Shown here piece by piece: positions 1-6,681 of a stretch of DNA of 11,418 bases. The notes under the pieces are model-generated. The model worked only from the letters and a program-made list of their open reading frames with translations. It made no database searches and was not told the origin of the DNA. The translations under genes and the position numbers were made by a program. Where the stretch lies: the NCBI GenBank assembly GCA_031264895.1, contig JAISDI010000140.1, forward strand, positions 1 to 11,418, written 5' to 3'. Within the stretch, counting starts at the first letter, position 1. Each line of letters begins with the position of its first letter. This stretch comes from Endomicrobium sp. Its GTDB lineage: Bacteria > Elusimicrobiota > Endomicrobiia > Endomicrobiales > Endomicrobiaceae.

Positions 1-107
1 GAATGATAAGATATAACAAACAAACTAAATATTGTCCAATTTAGCTCTGATCGAATATCTGGGTTAAATAACCACTTTTCTCTTTTTTGTTAGCTAATTT
101 TGCAGAT

Positions 108-125
108 TTTCACCAAATCGTGAAA
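108..125. repeat. Inverted repeat TTTCAC-N6-GTGAAA upstream of rex
   Basis: Perfect 6-bp arms (108-113 and 120-125) around a 6-base spacer lie about 30 bases upstream of the -35 box. The half-sites contain TTCAC and GTGAA, as Rex operators do, but in the opposite order: Rex sites are usually TTGTGAA-N4-TTCACAA. It may be an operator for Rex or for another dimeric regulator; the assignment to Rex is weak. Confidence 0.3.
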
Positions 126-154
126 GGCATAAAAGTTTCAATAATCTAAATTCA

Positions 155-182
155 TTGACTTTATTTTTTAAATAGATAAAAT
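155..182 (+). promoter_or_regulatory. Promoter of the rex-hydCBA operon
   Basis: A TTGACT -35 box (155-160) and a TAAAAT -10 box (177-182) are separated by 16 bases, giving a predicted start near 189 and a leader of roughly 40 bases before the rex start codon. The same two hexamers, 17 bases apart, precede the tRNA-Leu gene at 10795-10823, which supports this as the housekeeping promoter type of the organism. No other promoter is visible before hydC, hydB or hydA, so it probably drives the whole operon. Confidence 0.6.
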
Positions 183-188
183 TATATC

Positions 189-216
189 AATATTTTTGTA
201 TAGATAAAAAAATATT
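189..216. repeat. AT-rich 9-bp inverted repeat in the rex leader
   Basis: AATATTTTT (189-197) and AAAAATATT (208-216) are perfectly complementary around a 10-base loop. The element starts at the predicted transcription start and ends just before the Shine-Dalgarno sequence (GAGGGG, 221-226). It could be an operator overlapping the start site or a weak leader hairpin. A direct repeat ATAGATAAAA (172-181 and 200-209) overlaps it. AT-rich inverted repeats arise easily by chance, so confidence is low. Confidence 0.25.
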
Positions 217-230
217 TATTGAGGGGTTAT

Positions 231-893
231 ATGGATAATGAAAATTTGCAGGAAAGTAGCAATAAGGGGTTTTCTGAGCCTGCTGTCAGGAGGCTGCCTG
301 TTTATCATCACTATTTAGTTAAGGTGCATGAAGCGGGGGGAATTTTTATTTCCAGTACGCAGATAGCTGCTGATTTGAATCTTGTTCAAGTGCAGGTCAG
401 GAAAGATTTGGAGTTTACCGGACTTGAAGGAAAGCCGAAAATAGGGTATGAAGTTACGGCTTTGCTTAAAGCTATTGAAGTGTTTCTTGGATGGGATAAA
501 ATAAATCCGGCAATTTTGGCCGGAGCCGGACATCTGGGGAACGCGCTTTTGGGGTATCAGGGGTTTAAAGAGTACGGATTAAATATTGTCGCGGCTTTTG
601 ACAGCGATTTTGTTAAAATCGGAAAACTTATACACGGAAAGCCGGTTTATTCAATAGATTTTATGGAAAAATATATACAAGAACATAATACTGAAATCGG
701 TATACTTACGGCGCCGGCGCAGTATGCGCAGGATCTGGCCGACAAAATGATAAATGCAGGAATAAAAGCGATATGGAATTTTGCGCCGGCAAGAATAACT
801 GCCGATAAGCCGGACATAATAATACAGCATGAAAGTCTTGCTTCGTCTTTTGCCGTCTTATCAAAAAAAATAAATTCAAATATAAACAAATAG
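231..893 (+). CDS. rex: Redox-sensing transcriptional repressor Rex
   Basis: Rex is a dimeric DNA-binding protein that senses the NADH/NAD+ ratio and releases its operators when NADH rises. The 220-residue product has the family's usual length. Visible parts are the N-terminal PAVRRLPVYHHYL segment, a winged helix-turn-helix (about residues 39-75, with ISSTQIAADL and VQVRKDLEFTG), the Rossmann nucleotide-binding loop GAGHLG (98-103), the acidic AFDSD strand end (122-126) that contacts the NAD(H) ribose, and a C-terminal helix (about 200-215) corresponding to the domain-swapped helix of known structures. The ATG at 231 is chosen because GAGGGG lies 4 bases upstream; an in-frame TTG at 219 precedes that ribosome site and is unlikely. 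It is the first gene of the hydrogenase operon, 13 bases before hydC, so it is probably both a local regulator and autoregulated. No textbook Rex operator is visible upstream. Confidence 0.95.
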   Translation: MDNENLQESSNKGFSEPAVRRLPVYHHYLVKVHEAGGIFISSTQIAADLNLVQVQVRKDLEFTGLEGKPKIGYEVTALLKAIEVFLGWDKINPAILAGAGHLGNALLGYQGFKEYGLNIVAAFDSDFVKIGKLIHGKPVYSIDFMEKYIQEHNTEIGILTAPAQYAQDLADKMINAGIKAIWNFAPARITADKPDIIIQHESLASSFAVLSKKINSNINK

Positions 894-906
894 CGGGGGA
901 AACGTT

Positions 907-1395
907 ATGGAAGCAAATTACAGTAAGTTTAACAGGGTCTGTCAGATCATTGAAGAAAACGGTTTTGATAAATCAAAATTGATCCCTATTCTTCAGGCTG
1001 TGCAGAACGAGTACAGGTATTTGCCGGAAGAAATTCTGGCTTTTATCGCGTCGTCTCTAAATATATCTCCGGCGCGGGTTTACGGCGTTGCGACATTTTT
1101 TGCGCATTTTACGCTGAAACCCAAAGGAAAATATATTATCAAAGTTTGCGACGGCACGGCGTGTCATGTAAAGAAGTCCAGAGGACTTATTGACGCCGTT
1201 AAAAACAAGCTCGGCTTAAAAGACGGTGAACATACTACTAAGGACATGCTTTTTACTTTGGAAACCGTATCATGTCTTGGGGCGTGCGGGCTGGCTCCGG
1301 TTCTTCTCATGAACGAAGAAGTTCACGGGCAGGTTACTCCGGATAAAGTAGTGAAACTTATTGATGCGGTAATCAAGCAAGAGGAGGCGCGATAA
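907..1395 (+). CDS. hydC: NADH-linked [FeFe]-hydrogenase gamma subunit, NuoE-like
   Basis: A thioredoxin-like [2Fe-2S] protein of the NuoE/24-kDa family, here the small subunit of a cytoplasmic HydABC hydrogenase. It passes electrons within the NADH-oxidising module together with the next gene product. The 162 residues match the family length. An N-terminal helical part (1-75, including YGVATFFAHF) is followed by the cluster-binding domain with Cys81-x4-Cys86 (CDGTAC) and Cys123-x3-Cys127 (CLGAC), the classic four ligands. The ATG at 907 has GGGGGA 6 bases upstream. The stop codon TAA overlaps the ATG of hydB by one base (TAATG, 1393-1397), implying translational coupling. The neighbouring hydA favours the hydrogenase role over respiratory complex I; no other nuo genes are present. 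Confidence 0.93.
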   Translation: MEANYSKFNRVCQIIEENGFDKSKLIPILQAVQNEYRYLPEEILAFIASSLNISPARVYGVATFFAHFTLKPKGKYIIKVCDGTACHVKKSRGLIDAVKNKLGLKDGEHTTKDMLFTLETVSCLGACGLAPVLLMNEEVHGQVTPDKVVKLIDAVIKQEEAR

Positions 1396-3269
1396 TGATA
1401 GAACTTGACAAAATAACCGCATCAGTCAAAAGAGCGGTTGAAAAAATAGATAAAAGAATTATTATCTGCGCCGGCACGGGCTGCGTGGCAAACGGTTCGC
1501 TTAAAGTTTTTGAAGCTTTCAAAGAGACGGCAAAAGAAATGGGACTGAATTTAACCGTAGAACTTAAAGAAGAAAACGATAAATCAACTTTATTGTCAAA
1601 AAGCGGCTGTCAGGGGTTTTGTCAGATGGGGCCGCTTGTAAATATTCTGCCTGCCGGAATACTATATAATAAGGTAAAAACTGCGGACGTAAAAGAAATA
1701 TTGGAAAAAAGCATAATAAACGACGAGACGGTTGAAAGACTTTGTTATAAAGATAACGGCAAAGTGTGTAAAGGTCAGGAAGAAATTCCTTTTTACACAA
1801 AACAGCATAGAATGGTTTTGAAACAGTGCGGAGTTATAGACCCGGAAAATATCGGCGAATATATTTATGACGGCGGATATCTGGCAGCAAAAAAAGCCTG
1901 TATTGAAATGTCGGACAAAGAAATCTGCGACGTAGTTTTGGCTGCGGGGCTAAGAGGACGCGGCGGCGGCGGTTTTCCGTCCGGCAGAAAATGGGAAGCC
2001 GCAAGAGTTCAGCCAAAAGGAAAAAAATACGTAATTTGTAACGGCGACGAAGGCGACCCCGGAGCCTTTATGGACAGAAGCGTCATGGAAGGAAACCCGC
2101 ACAGTGTTATAGAAGGTATGATAATAGCTTCAAAAGCCATCGGCGCGGACGAAGGTTATGTATATGTCCGAACCGAATACGCGCTGGCCGTCGAGAGAAT
2201 GAAAAAAGCCGTCGCTGCGGCGGCGGAAAAAGGCGCGCTTGGCAAAAATATTTTCGGTTCCGGACACAATTTTACTCTTCACGTTATGGAAGGCGCGGGC
2301 GCGTTTGTGTGCGGAGAAGAAACTGCATTGATAGCTTCCGTAGAAGGAAAACGCGGTATGCCTTCCCCAAAACCTCCTTTTCCGGCGCAAAGCGGATTGT
2401 GGAGAAAACCGACGATTATTAATAATGTTGAAACGCTTGCCAGCGTTCCCATGATAATAAATTACGGCGCGCAAACTTTCAGAAAAATAGGCACAGAAGG
2501 TTCGCCAGGTACAAAAACGTTTGCTTTGACCGGACACGTTTTAAACACCGGTCTTATAGAAGTGCCTTTCGGAGCGACGTTAAGACATATAATATTTGAC
2601 GTTTCCGGCGGCGTTACCGACGAAAAAGGGCAGGTCAAAGACGACAATTTCAAAGCCGTGCAGATAGGCGGCCCGTCGGGCGGATGTCTTACGCAGGAAC
2701 ATCTCGATCTTCCTCTGGATTTTGACAGTTTAAGAAAAGCAGGCGCCATGGTAGGTTCCGGCGGGCTTGTCGTGATGAATAAAAGTACGTGTATGGTAAA
2801 TGTCGCAAAATTTTTTATGCAGTTTACGCAAAACGAGTCTTGCGGAAAATGCGTTTTGTGCCGCGAAGGCACAAGACAGATGCTTTTAATGCTTGAAGAT
2901 ATAACCGAAGGAAGAGCCGACGAAAACACTATCCCTCTTCTTGAAAGACTTGCAAAGGCGGTTCAGACGGGTTCGCTGTGCGCGCTGGGAAAAACCGCGC
3001 CTAATCCCGTTCTTTCGACTTTAAAATATTTCAGGGACGAATACGACGCGCACGTTAAAGAAAAAAGATGTCCTACGGGCGAATGTACAAATCTGGTAAA
3101 TTATTCCATAAACGATAAATGTATAGGCTGTACGGCCTGCGCCGTAAAATGTCCCGTGAAAGCCATTAAAGGCGAACGCAAACAAAAGCACACGATAGAT
3201 ACTGCGTCGTGTATAAAATGCGGAGTTTGCATAAACGTTTGCAAATTTCAGGCTGTGGTAAGGGGTTAA
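1395..3269 (+). CDS. hydB: [FeFe]-hydrogenase beta subunit, NuoF-like flavoprotein
   Basis: The NAD(H)- and FMN-binding subunit of a HydABC-type hydrogenase. Domains in order over 624 residues: a thioredoxin-like [2Fe-2S] domain (Cys25-x4-Cys30, Cys72-x3-Cys76); the NuoF core with the nucleotide loop GRGGGGFPSGRKW (188-200) and CNGDEGDPGAF (215-225); a [4Fe-4S] site with Cys483, Cys486, Cys489 and Cys529 (ESCGKCVLC...SLCALG); and a C-terminal ferredoxin domain with two complete CxxCxxCxxxC motifs (Cys576-586 and Cys606-616). This extended architecture is that of Thermotoga HydB and related electron-bifurcating flavoproteins; NuoF of complex I lacks the added N- and C-terminal Fe-S domains. 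GAGGAGG (1381-1387) lies 7 bases before the ATG. The pyridine nucleotide is probably NAD(H), judged from family and the linked rex gene. Whether the complex bifurcates or only uses NADH cannot be read from the sequence. Confidence 0.94.
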   Translation: MIELDKITASVKRAVEKIDKRIIICAGTGCVANGSLKVFEAFKETAKEMGLNLTVELKEENDKSTLLSKSGCQGFCQMGPLVNILPAGILYNKVKTADVKEILEKSIINDETVERLCYKDNGKVCKGQEEIPFYTKQHRMVLKQCGVIDPENIGEYIYDGGYLAAKKACIEMSDKEICDVVLAAGLRGRGGGGFPSGRKWEAARVQPKGKKYVICNGDEGDPGAFMDRSVMEGNPHSVIEGMIIASKAIGADEGYVYVRTEYALAVERMKKAVAAAAEKGALGKNIFGSGHNFTLHVMEGAGAFVCGEETALIASVEGKRGMPSPKPPFPAQSGLWRKPTIINNVETLASVPMIINYGAQTFRKIGTEGSPGTKTFALTGHVLNTGLIEVPFGATLRHIIFDVSGGVTDEKGQVKDDNFKAVQIGGPSGGCLTQEHLDLPLDFDSLRKAGAMVGSGGLVVMNKSTCMVNVAKFFMQFTQNESCGKCVLCREGTRQMLLMLEDITEGRADENTIPLLERLAKAVQTGSLCALGKTAPNPVLSTLKYFRDEYDAHVKEKRCPTGECTNLVNYSINDKCIGCTACAVKCPVKAIKGERKQKHTIDTASCIKCGVCINVCKFQAVVRG

Positions 3270-3271
3270 TA

Positions 3272-5281
3272 ATGGAAAAGCAATTGATAATAAACAATTC
3301 CAGAGTCTATTTCAGCGGAGAAAAAAATATTCTCGAAGTTATAAGAAAACATAATATAGAACTTCCTACATTCTGCTATCATTCCGAGCTTAGCGCTTAC
3401 GGTTCTTGCAGGCTGTGCATGGTGGAAGTAGACGGAAGAGGAATTCTTCCGGCCTGTTCAACGCCTCCGGAAAACGGAATGAGAATAAAAACCAACAATG
3501 AAGAAATAAGAGAGATGAGAAAAATTATCGTCGAACTTCTTCTGGCAAACCACGATAAAGACTGCACGACATGCCGTAAAAGCGAAACCTGTCAGCTTCA
3601 ATCTCTTTCAAGAAAACTCGGCGTGGACACTATAAGATTTAAAAATGTCGCAAAGAAAGAGGAAAAAGATCTTTCGACGCACGCTTTGGTAAGAGATCCG
3701 GGAAAATGCGTTCTCTGCGGAGACTGCGTAAGATTTTGCGAAGAAATACAAAGTATCGGAGCCATAGATTTTGCAAACAGAGGCCCGAACTCGCAAGTTT
3801 GCCCGAGCTTTGCAAAAGAATTAGACGATTCCGAATGCGTTTACTGCGGGCAGTGCGCAAGAGTCTGTCCGACGGGCGCAATAACCCCAAAATCTGAAGT
3901 CAGTTATGTCTGGAAAGCGCTTAGCGATCCTAAGAAAAAAGTTGTCGTCGCAATCGCACCCGCCGTAAGAGCCGCCATAGGTGAATCTTTCGGGATTGTG
4001 GGGGAAAACGGAACTGAATCTGCGGGAAAGATCGCGACGGCTTTGCGTTCAATGGGTTTTGATAAAGTTTTCGACATATCTTTTGCCGCGGACATGACTA
4101 TAGTCGAAGAAGCGAACGAATTTGTCGAAAGGCTCGGAAACGACAAACATATGCCGCAGTTTACTTCCTGCTGTCCGGCGTGGGTTAAGTTTGTCGAACA
4201 GTATTATCCTGATATGATTAAAAATCTTTCAAGCTGCCGTTCGCCGCAGGGGATGTTCGGTTCTATAGCAAAAAAGATTATGCCGCAAGCGCTTGAAACG
4301 CCGAAAGAAGATTTAGTTGTCGTTGCAATAATGCCGTGTACTGCAAAAAAGTTTGAAGCAAGAAGGCCGGAACTTTCAAAAGACGGTATCCAAGACATAG
4401 ATTATGTTTTAACAACTCAGGAATTTGCGAGAATGATAGAAGAGTCCGGCCTGCGTTTTGCGGACTTGAACCCTTCGGCTTTCGATATGCCCATGGGTTT
4501 TAAGACGGGCGGCGGCGTGATATTCGGAAATTCCGGCGGAGTTACCGAAGCGGTTTTAAGAAACGTCATACAGGCAAAAGACGGCATTGACGAAACCGAA
4601 GAGTTCAGTTTTGTGCGCGGAGAAGACGGAGTCAGAGAAGCGAAAGTCAATGTCGGCGGTAAAGAATTAAAGATAGCAATAGTGTACGGGCTTAAAAATG
4701 CAAGAAAAATAGTCAGAGACATAAAAGCGGACAAATCAAGATACGATTTTGTAGAAGTTATGGCCTGTCCGGGCGGCTGTATAGGCGGGGCAGGGCAGCC
4801 CGTATACAAAGATATTTCAATAAGAAAAGCGCGCACAAAAGTTTTGTACGAAAATGATAAAACGCTTGAACTTCACAAACCGCAGGACAATCCGTACGTG
4901 CAGAAAATGTACGAACAGTTTTTAGGTAAACCCGGCAGCCGTGAAGCGCACGAGCTTCTTCATTCAAAACACAGCAATAAAAAAAGGCTTCAGGAAGGGC
5001 CGCTCACAATTTATACTCCTAAAAATGAAAAGAAACTTAACATAAACGTATGTTTCGGCACAAGCTGTATGCTTAAAGGTTCGCAAAAACTTTTAAAACA
5101 GATACTGGATTTTGTCGAGACAAAAGATTTTAAAGATAATGTAGGCATAGACGCTTCTTTTTGTTTTGAAAAATGTTCAAAAGGCCCGGTTGTAAGAATC
5201 GGAGAACAAACTTTAGAAAAATGTTCCATTGAAGCCGCCGAACTGGCAATTATGGAAGAAATTAAAAAAATTCAAAAATAA
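3272..5281 (+). CDS. hydA: [FeFe]-hydrogenase catalytic alpha subunit
   Basis: Catalyses reversible H2 formation at an H-cluster. The 669-residue protein has, in order: a plant-type [2Fe-2S] domain (Cys35, 46, 49, 62); a His-ligated [4Fe-4S] site (His94, Cys98, 101, 107); a two-cluster ferredoxin (Cys146-156 and Cys189-199); the H-cluster domain with all three signatures, TSCCPAW (298-304), MPCTAKKFE (354-362) and MACPGGCIGG (497-506); and a C-terminal thioredoxin-like [2Fe-2S] domain (Cys594, 599, 631, 635). Cluster ligands Cys301, 356, 499 and 503 and the proton-relay Cys300 are present, so it should be active. The C-terminal [2Fe-2S] domain is typical of HydA from trimeric NAD-linked enzymes (group A3). 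The start at 3272 has AAGGGG 6 bases upstream and lies 2 bases after the hydB stop; an earlier in-frame start within hydB (3209) lacks such a signal. No hydEFG maturation genes are in the window. Confidence 0.96.
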   Translation: MEKQLIINNSRVYFSGEKNILEVIRKHNIELPTFCYHSELSAYGSCRLCMVEVDGRGILPACSTPPENGMRIKTNNEEIREMRKIIVELLLANHDKDCTTCRKSETCQLQSLSRKLGVDTIRFKNVAKKEEKDLSTHALVRDPGKCVLCGDCVRFCEEIQSIGAIDFANRGPNSQVCPSFAKELDDSECVYCGQCARVCPTGAITPKSEVSYVWKALSDPKKKVVVAIAPAVRAAIGESFGIVGENGTESAGKIATALRSMGFDKVFDISFAADMTIVEEANEFVERLGNDKHMPQFTSCCPAWVKFVEQYYPDMIKNLSSCRSPQGMFGSIAKKIMPQALETPKEDLVVVAIMPCTAKKFEARRPELSKDGIQDIDYVLTTQEFARMIEESGLRFADLNPSAFDMPMGFKTGGGVIFGNSGGVTEAVLRNVIQAKDGIDETEEFSFVRGEDGVREAKVNVGGKELKIAIVYGLKNARKIVRDIKADKSRYDFVEVMACPGGCIGGAGQPVYKDISIRKARTKVLYENDKTLELHKPQDNPYVQKMYEQFLGKPGSREAHELLHSKHSNKKRLQEGPLTIYTPKNEKKLNINVCFGTSCMLKGSQKLLKQILDFVETKDFKDNVGIDASFCFEKCSKGPVVRIGEQTLEKCSIEAAELAIMEEIKKIQK

Positions 5282-5323
5282 CTGTAGAAATAAGTTCTCT
5301 TTTTATTCGAAAATGCTAAAATA

Positions 5324-5351
5324 GGTACTTGCGTACGGGTACTAGCGTACG
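5324..5351. repeat. 14-bp perfect-length tandem duplication
   Basis: GGTACTTGCGTACG (5324-5337) is followed directly by GGTACTAGCGTACG (5338-5351), two adjacent copies differing at one base. Each contains the palindrome CGTACG. It lies just upstream of a longer tandem repeat and about 40 bases after the hydA stop. No function is apparent. Confidence 0.8.
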
Positions 5352-5450
5352 GCAAACTAGAAAGACCCCGTTCCTGCCTTTGCAGGCAGCAAACTATAAA
5401 GCTCCCGTTCCTTGCCTTTGCAGGCGGCAAACTAGAAAGACCTTGTTCCT
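5352..5450. repeat. Tandem repeat, about 2.6 units of 37/38 bp
   Basis: Units begin with GCAAACTA at 5352, 5389 and 5427, giving periods of 37 and 38 bases; the third is incomplete and ends near 5450. Each unit runs GCAAACTA, then AAAG with a C-rich stretch, then GTTCCT and, in the two full units, GCCTTTGCAGGC, which can fold on itself (CTGCC/GGCAG in the first). A 17-base part of the second unit (5413-5429) recurs inverted at 10416-10432, so this is a dispersed family and not only a local duplication. There are no unique spacers between units, so it is not a CRISPR array. Confidence 0.75.
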
Positions 5451-5494
5451 TTAATCTTTATCTTTGTTCGTCATGTCTTTGCAGTGGTCGTAAA

Positions 5495-5548
5495 ATTCCC
5501 CTCTACGGAGGGGTGGCAGCGCAAAGCGCTGACGGGGTGGTTGCCGTT
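5495..5548 (+). repeat. REP-like double hairpin, copy 1
   Basis: First hairpin: CCCCTC (5498-5503), loop TACG, GAGGGG (5508-5513). Second hairpin: CAGCGC (5517-5522), loop AAA, GCGCTG (5526-5531). These are followed by ACGGGGTGG and the octamer TTGCCGTT (5541-5548). A 28-base core (5510-5537) is identical to 5655-5682 in copy 2. The GGGGTGG...GACGGGG layout resembles REP/MITE-type palindromic elements spread through many bacterial genomes, which are often mobilised in trans by Y1 (RAYT) transposases; no such transposase is in the window. Confidence 0.75.
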
Positions 5549-5636
5549 GTTGTTGCCGTTAGTCTTTACGTCGTCCGCCGTCATTGCCGGAATCCGTTAC
5601 AGGGAATCCATGTTGCCTTTTCGCCGTTTGTCGTTC

Positions 5637-5694
5637 ATTCCCCTTTTGTAAAAAGGGGTGGCAGCGCAAAGCGCTGACGGGGAATTTTGCCGTT
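5637..5694 (+). repeat. REP-like double hairpin, copy 2
   Basis: Same orientation as copy 1 and 142 bases further on. First hairpin: CCCCTTTT (5640-5647), loop GTA, AAAAGGGG (5651-5658), 8 bp. The second hairpin, CAGCGC/GCGCTG around AAA (5662-5676), is identical to copy 1. It ends GGGGAATT and TTGCCGTT (5687-5694). The first stem differs in sequence from copy 1 but is fully paired in both. Here ATTCCCC (5637-5643) can alternatively pair with GGGGAAT (5679-5685), closing the whole element. Confidence 0.75.
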
Positions 5695-5758
5695 CAGTCT
5701 TTGCCGTTAATTACTAATTACTCACTACTAATTAATAATTATAGTTAAGGAGAACATT

Positions 5759-6181
5759 TTGGGAAGAATAATGGGAATAGATTACGGCATAAAAAGAATC
5801 GGTATAGCCATGACCGATATTATGCGCATTGTCGCGTCTCCTTTTGACACGGTAGACAGCAGCGAATCCGTTAAAAAAAATGCGTTAAAAATTGTCGAGA
5901 TAGCGCAAAACAACGACGTTTCGGAAATAGTGGTCGGCATTCCCGTAAACATGAACGGCACCGAAGGCGAAATGGCCGAAACGGTTAGAAAATTTATAGA
6001 AGAAATTAAAAAGATTTCATCTATGCAGATCTTTGAAATGGACGAAAGGCTAACGACGGCTCAAGCCGAAAGAATGCTGATCGAAGAAGGCAATGTTTCG
6101 CGCGGAAAAAGAAAAGGTTTGAAAGATAAGCTTGCCGCTTCGTTCATTTTGCAGACTTATATGGATGCAAAAGGGTTTTAA
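5759..6181 (+). CDS. ruvX: RuvX/YqgF-type Holliday-junction-resolvase-like nuclease
   Basis: A small RNase H-fold nuclease of the YqgF/RuvX family, linked in different bacteria to Holliday junction resolution and to 5'-end processing of pre-16S rRNA. The 140 residues match the family. Visible motifs are GIDYGIKRIG (6-15) with catalytic Asp8, the VVGIPVNMNG strand-turn (58-67), DERLTT (95-100) with the acidic Glu96, and KDKLAASFIL (122-131) with Asp123, so the three metal-binding acidic residues are present. The TTG at 5759 is chosen because AAGGAGA (5747-5753) lies 5 bases upstream and it gives the family's usual MGRIMGID start; the later ATG at 5771 is too far from the ribosome site. First gene of a seven-gene run; linkage to mltG is common in bacteria. 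Confidence 0.92.
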   Translation: MGRIMGIDYGIKRIGIAMTDIMRIVASPFDTVDSSESVKKNALKIVEIAQNNDVSEIVVGIPVNMNGTEGEMAETVRKFIEEIKKISSMQIFEMDERLTTAQAERMLIEEGNVSRGKRKGLKDKLAASFILQTYMDAKGF

Positions 6182-6183
6182 AT

Positions 6184-6681
6184 GTGCATTACATAGTCGA
6201 CGGTTATAATGTTATCAATTGCAGCGACATGTTTATCGCTTCCACTCTTGAAGGAAGGCGCAATAAACTTATAGATTTTATTTCACAAAACAGGCCTCAC
6301 GGCAGTTTAAGAAACGGCATTACGGTTGTTTTTGACTGCAAATCAAAAAATCCTTACGAATTTAACGGCTATAACAGCAGCCATGTCGGAAGCATAGAGA
6401 TAATTTTTAGCGACGGAGTTATGCTTGCCGACGATATAATTGCCGAAATAGTCGACAATGCAAAAAACCCGTATGAAATCACCGTCGTTACAAACGACAA
6501 AGGCATAAGGCGGCGCACCGCTCCGAGCGGCGCAAAACATGAAGGTGTTGAAAGCTTTTTGGCAAAAGGTTCAAAACCGAAAAATATAAAAAGAGCGCAG
6601 GAAATTTTGTCCGGAGATATAAAAGAAGAAATAAACGAGGAGTTTGAACAATTGTGGCTAAAAAAACACAAAATAAAATAA
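6184..6681 (+). CDS. NYN (PIN-like) domain RNA-binding/nuclease protein, YacP-like
   Basis: A 165-residue single-domain protein of the NYN/YacP family, PIN-like folds expected to act on RNA in the cytoplasm. The strand-loop IVDGYNVIN (4-12) with Asp6, the strand VVFDCKS (48-54) with Asp51, FSDG (76-79), LADD (81-84) and VVTNDKGIRR (101-110) with Asp105 give the acidic pocket typical of the family. The C-terminal third (about 133-165) is charged and helical. The start is GTG at 6184, two bases after the ruvX stop, with AAGGG about 8 bases upstream; the ATG at 6182 is out of frame. The last 28 bases overlap mltG. YacP-like proteins have been proposed to take part in rRNA or tRNA maturation; the exact target here is unknown. 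Confidence 0.85.
   Translation: MHYIVDGYNVINCSDMFIASTLEGRRNKLIDFISQNRPHGSLRNGITVVFDCKSKNPYEFNGYNSSHVGSIEIIFSDGVMLADDIIAEIVDNAKNPYEITVVTNDKGIRRRTAPSGAKHEGVESFLAKGSKPKNIKRAQEILSGDIKEEINEEFEQLWLKKHKIK

Larger units (their letters stand above)
5282..5758. other. Gene-free repeat-rich interval between the two gene clusters
   Basis: No credible coding region is seen on either strand in these 477 bases. Besides the tandem and REP-like repeats listed separately, it holds a GGAATCC direct repeat (5589-5595 and 5603-5609), four copies of TTGCCGTT (from 5541, 5553, 5687 and 5701) and an AT-rich stretch of ATTACTAATTA-type words (5707-5740) directly before ruvX. The AT-rich stretch probably carries the ruvX promoter, but no convincing -35/-10 pair can be named. 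There is no strong rho-independent terminator after hydA; AGAA-N5-TTCT followed by CTTTTT (5286-5303) is only a 4-bp stem. Confidence 0.6.

Noticed and set aside
25..44. Terminator hairpin of a gene upstream of the window
   Set aside because: CTAAATATTG/CAATTTAG pairs only with a 2-base bulge and has no T-run after it.
87..102. Rex operator around TTGTTAGCTAATTTTG
   Set aside because: Only one half resembles TTGTTAA and the spacing is too short; the TTAGCTAA palindrome alone is not enough.
2130..2929. Open frames of 135 and 155 codons on the minus strand within hydB
   Set aside because: They are opposite a strongly conserved gene, overlap one another, and show no recognisable protein motif or ribosome site.
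3209..3271. A 21-residue N-terminal extension of HydA
   Set aside because: It lies within hydB, has no ribosome site, and would precede the usual start of the [2Fe-2S] domain; the ATG at 3272 has AAGGGG upstream.
5286..5303. Rho-independent terminator after hydA
   Set aside because: The stem is only 4 AT-rich base pairs; not convincing as a terminator.
5352..5450. CRISPR array
   Set aside because: The units follow one another without unique spacers, there are fewer than three, and no cas genes are in view.
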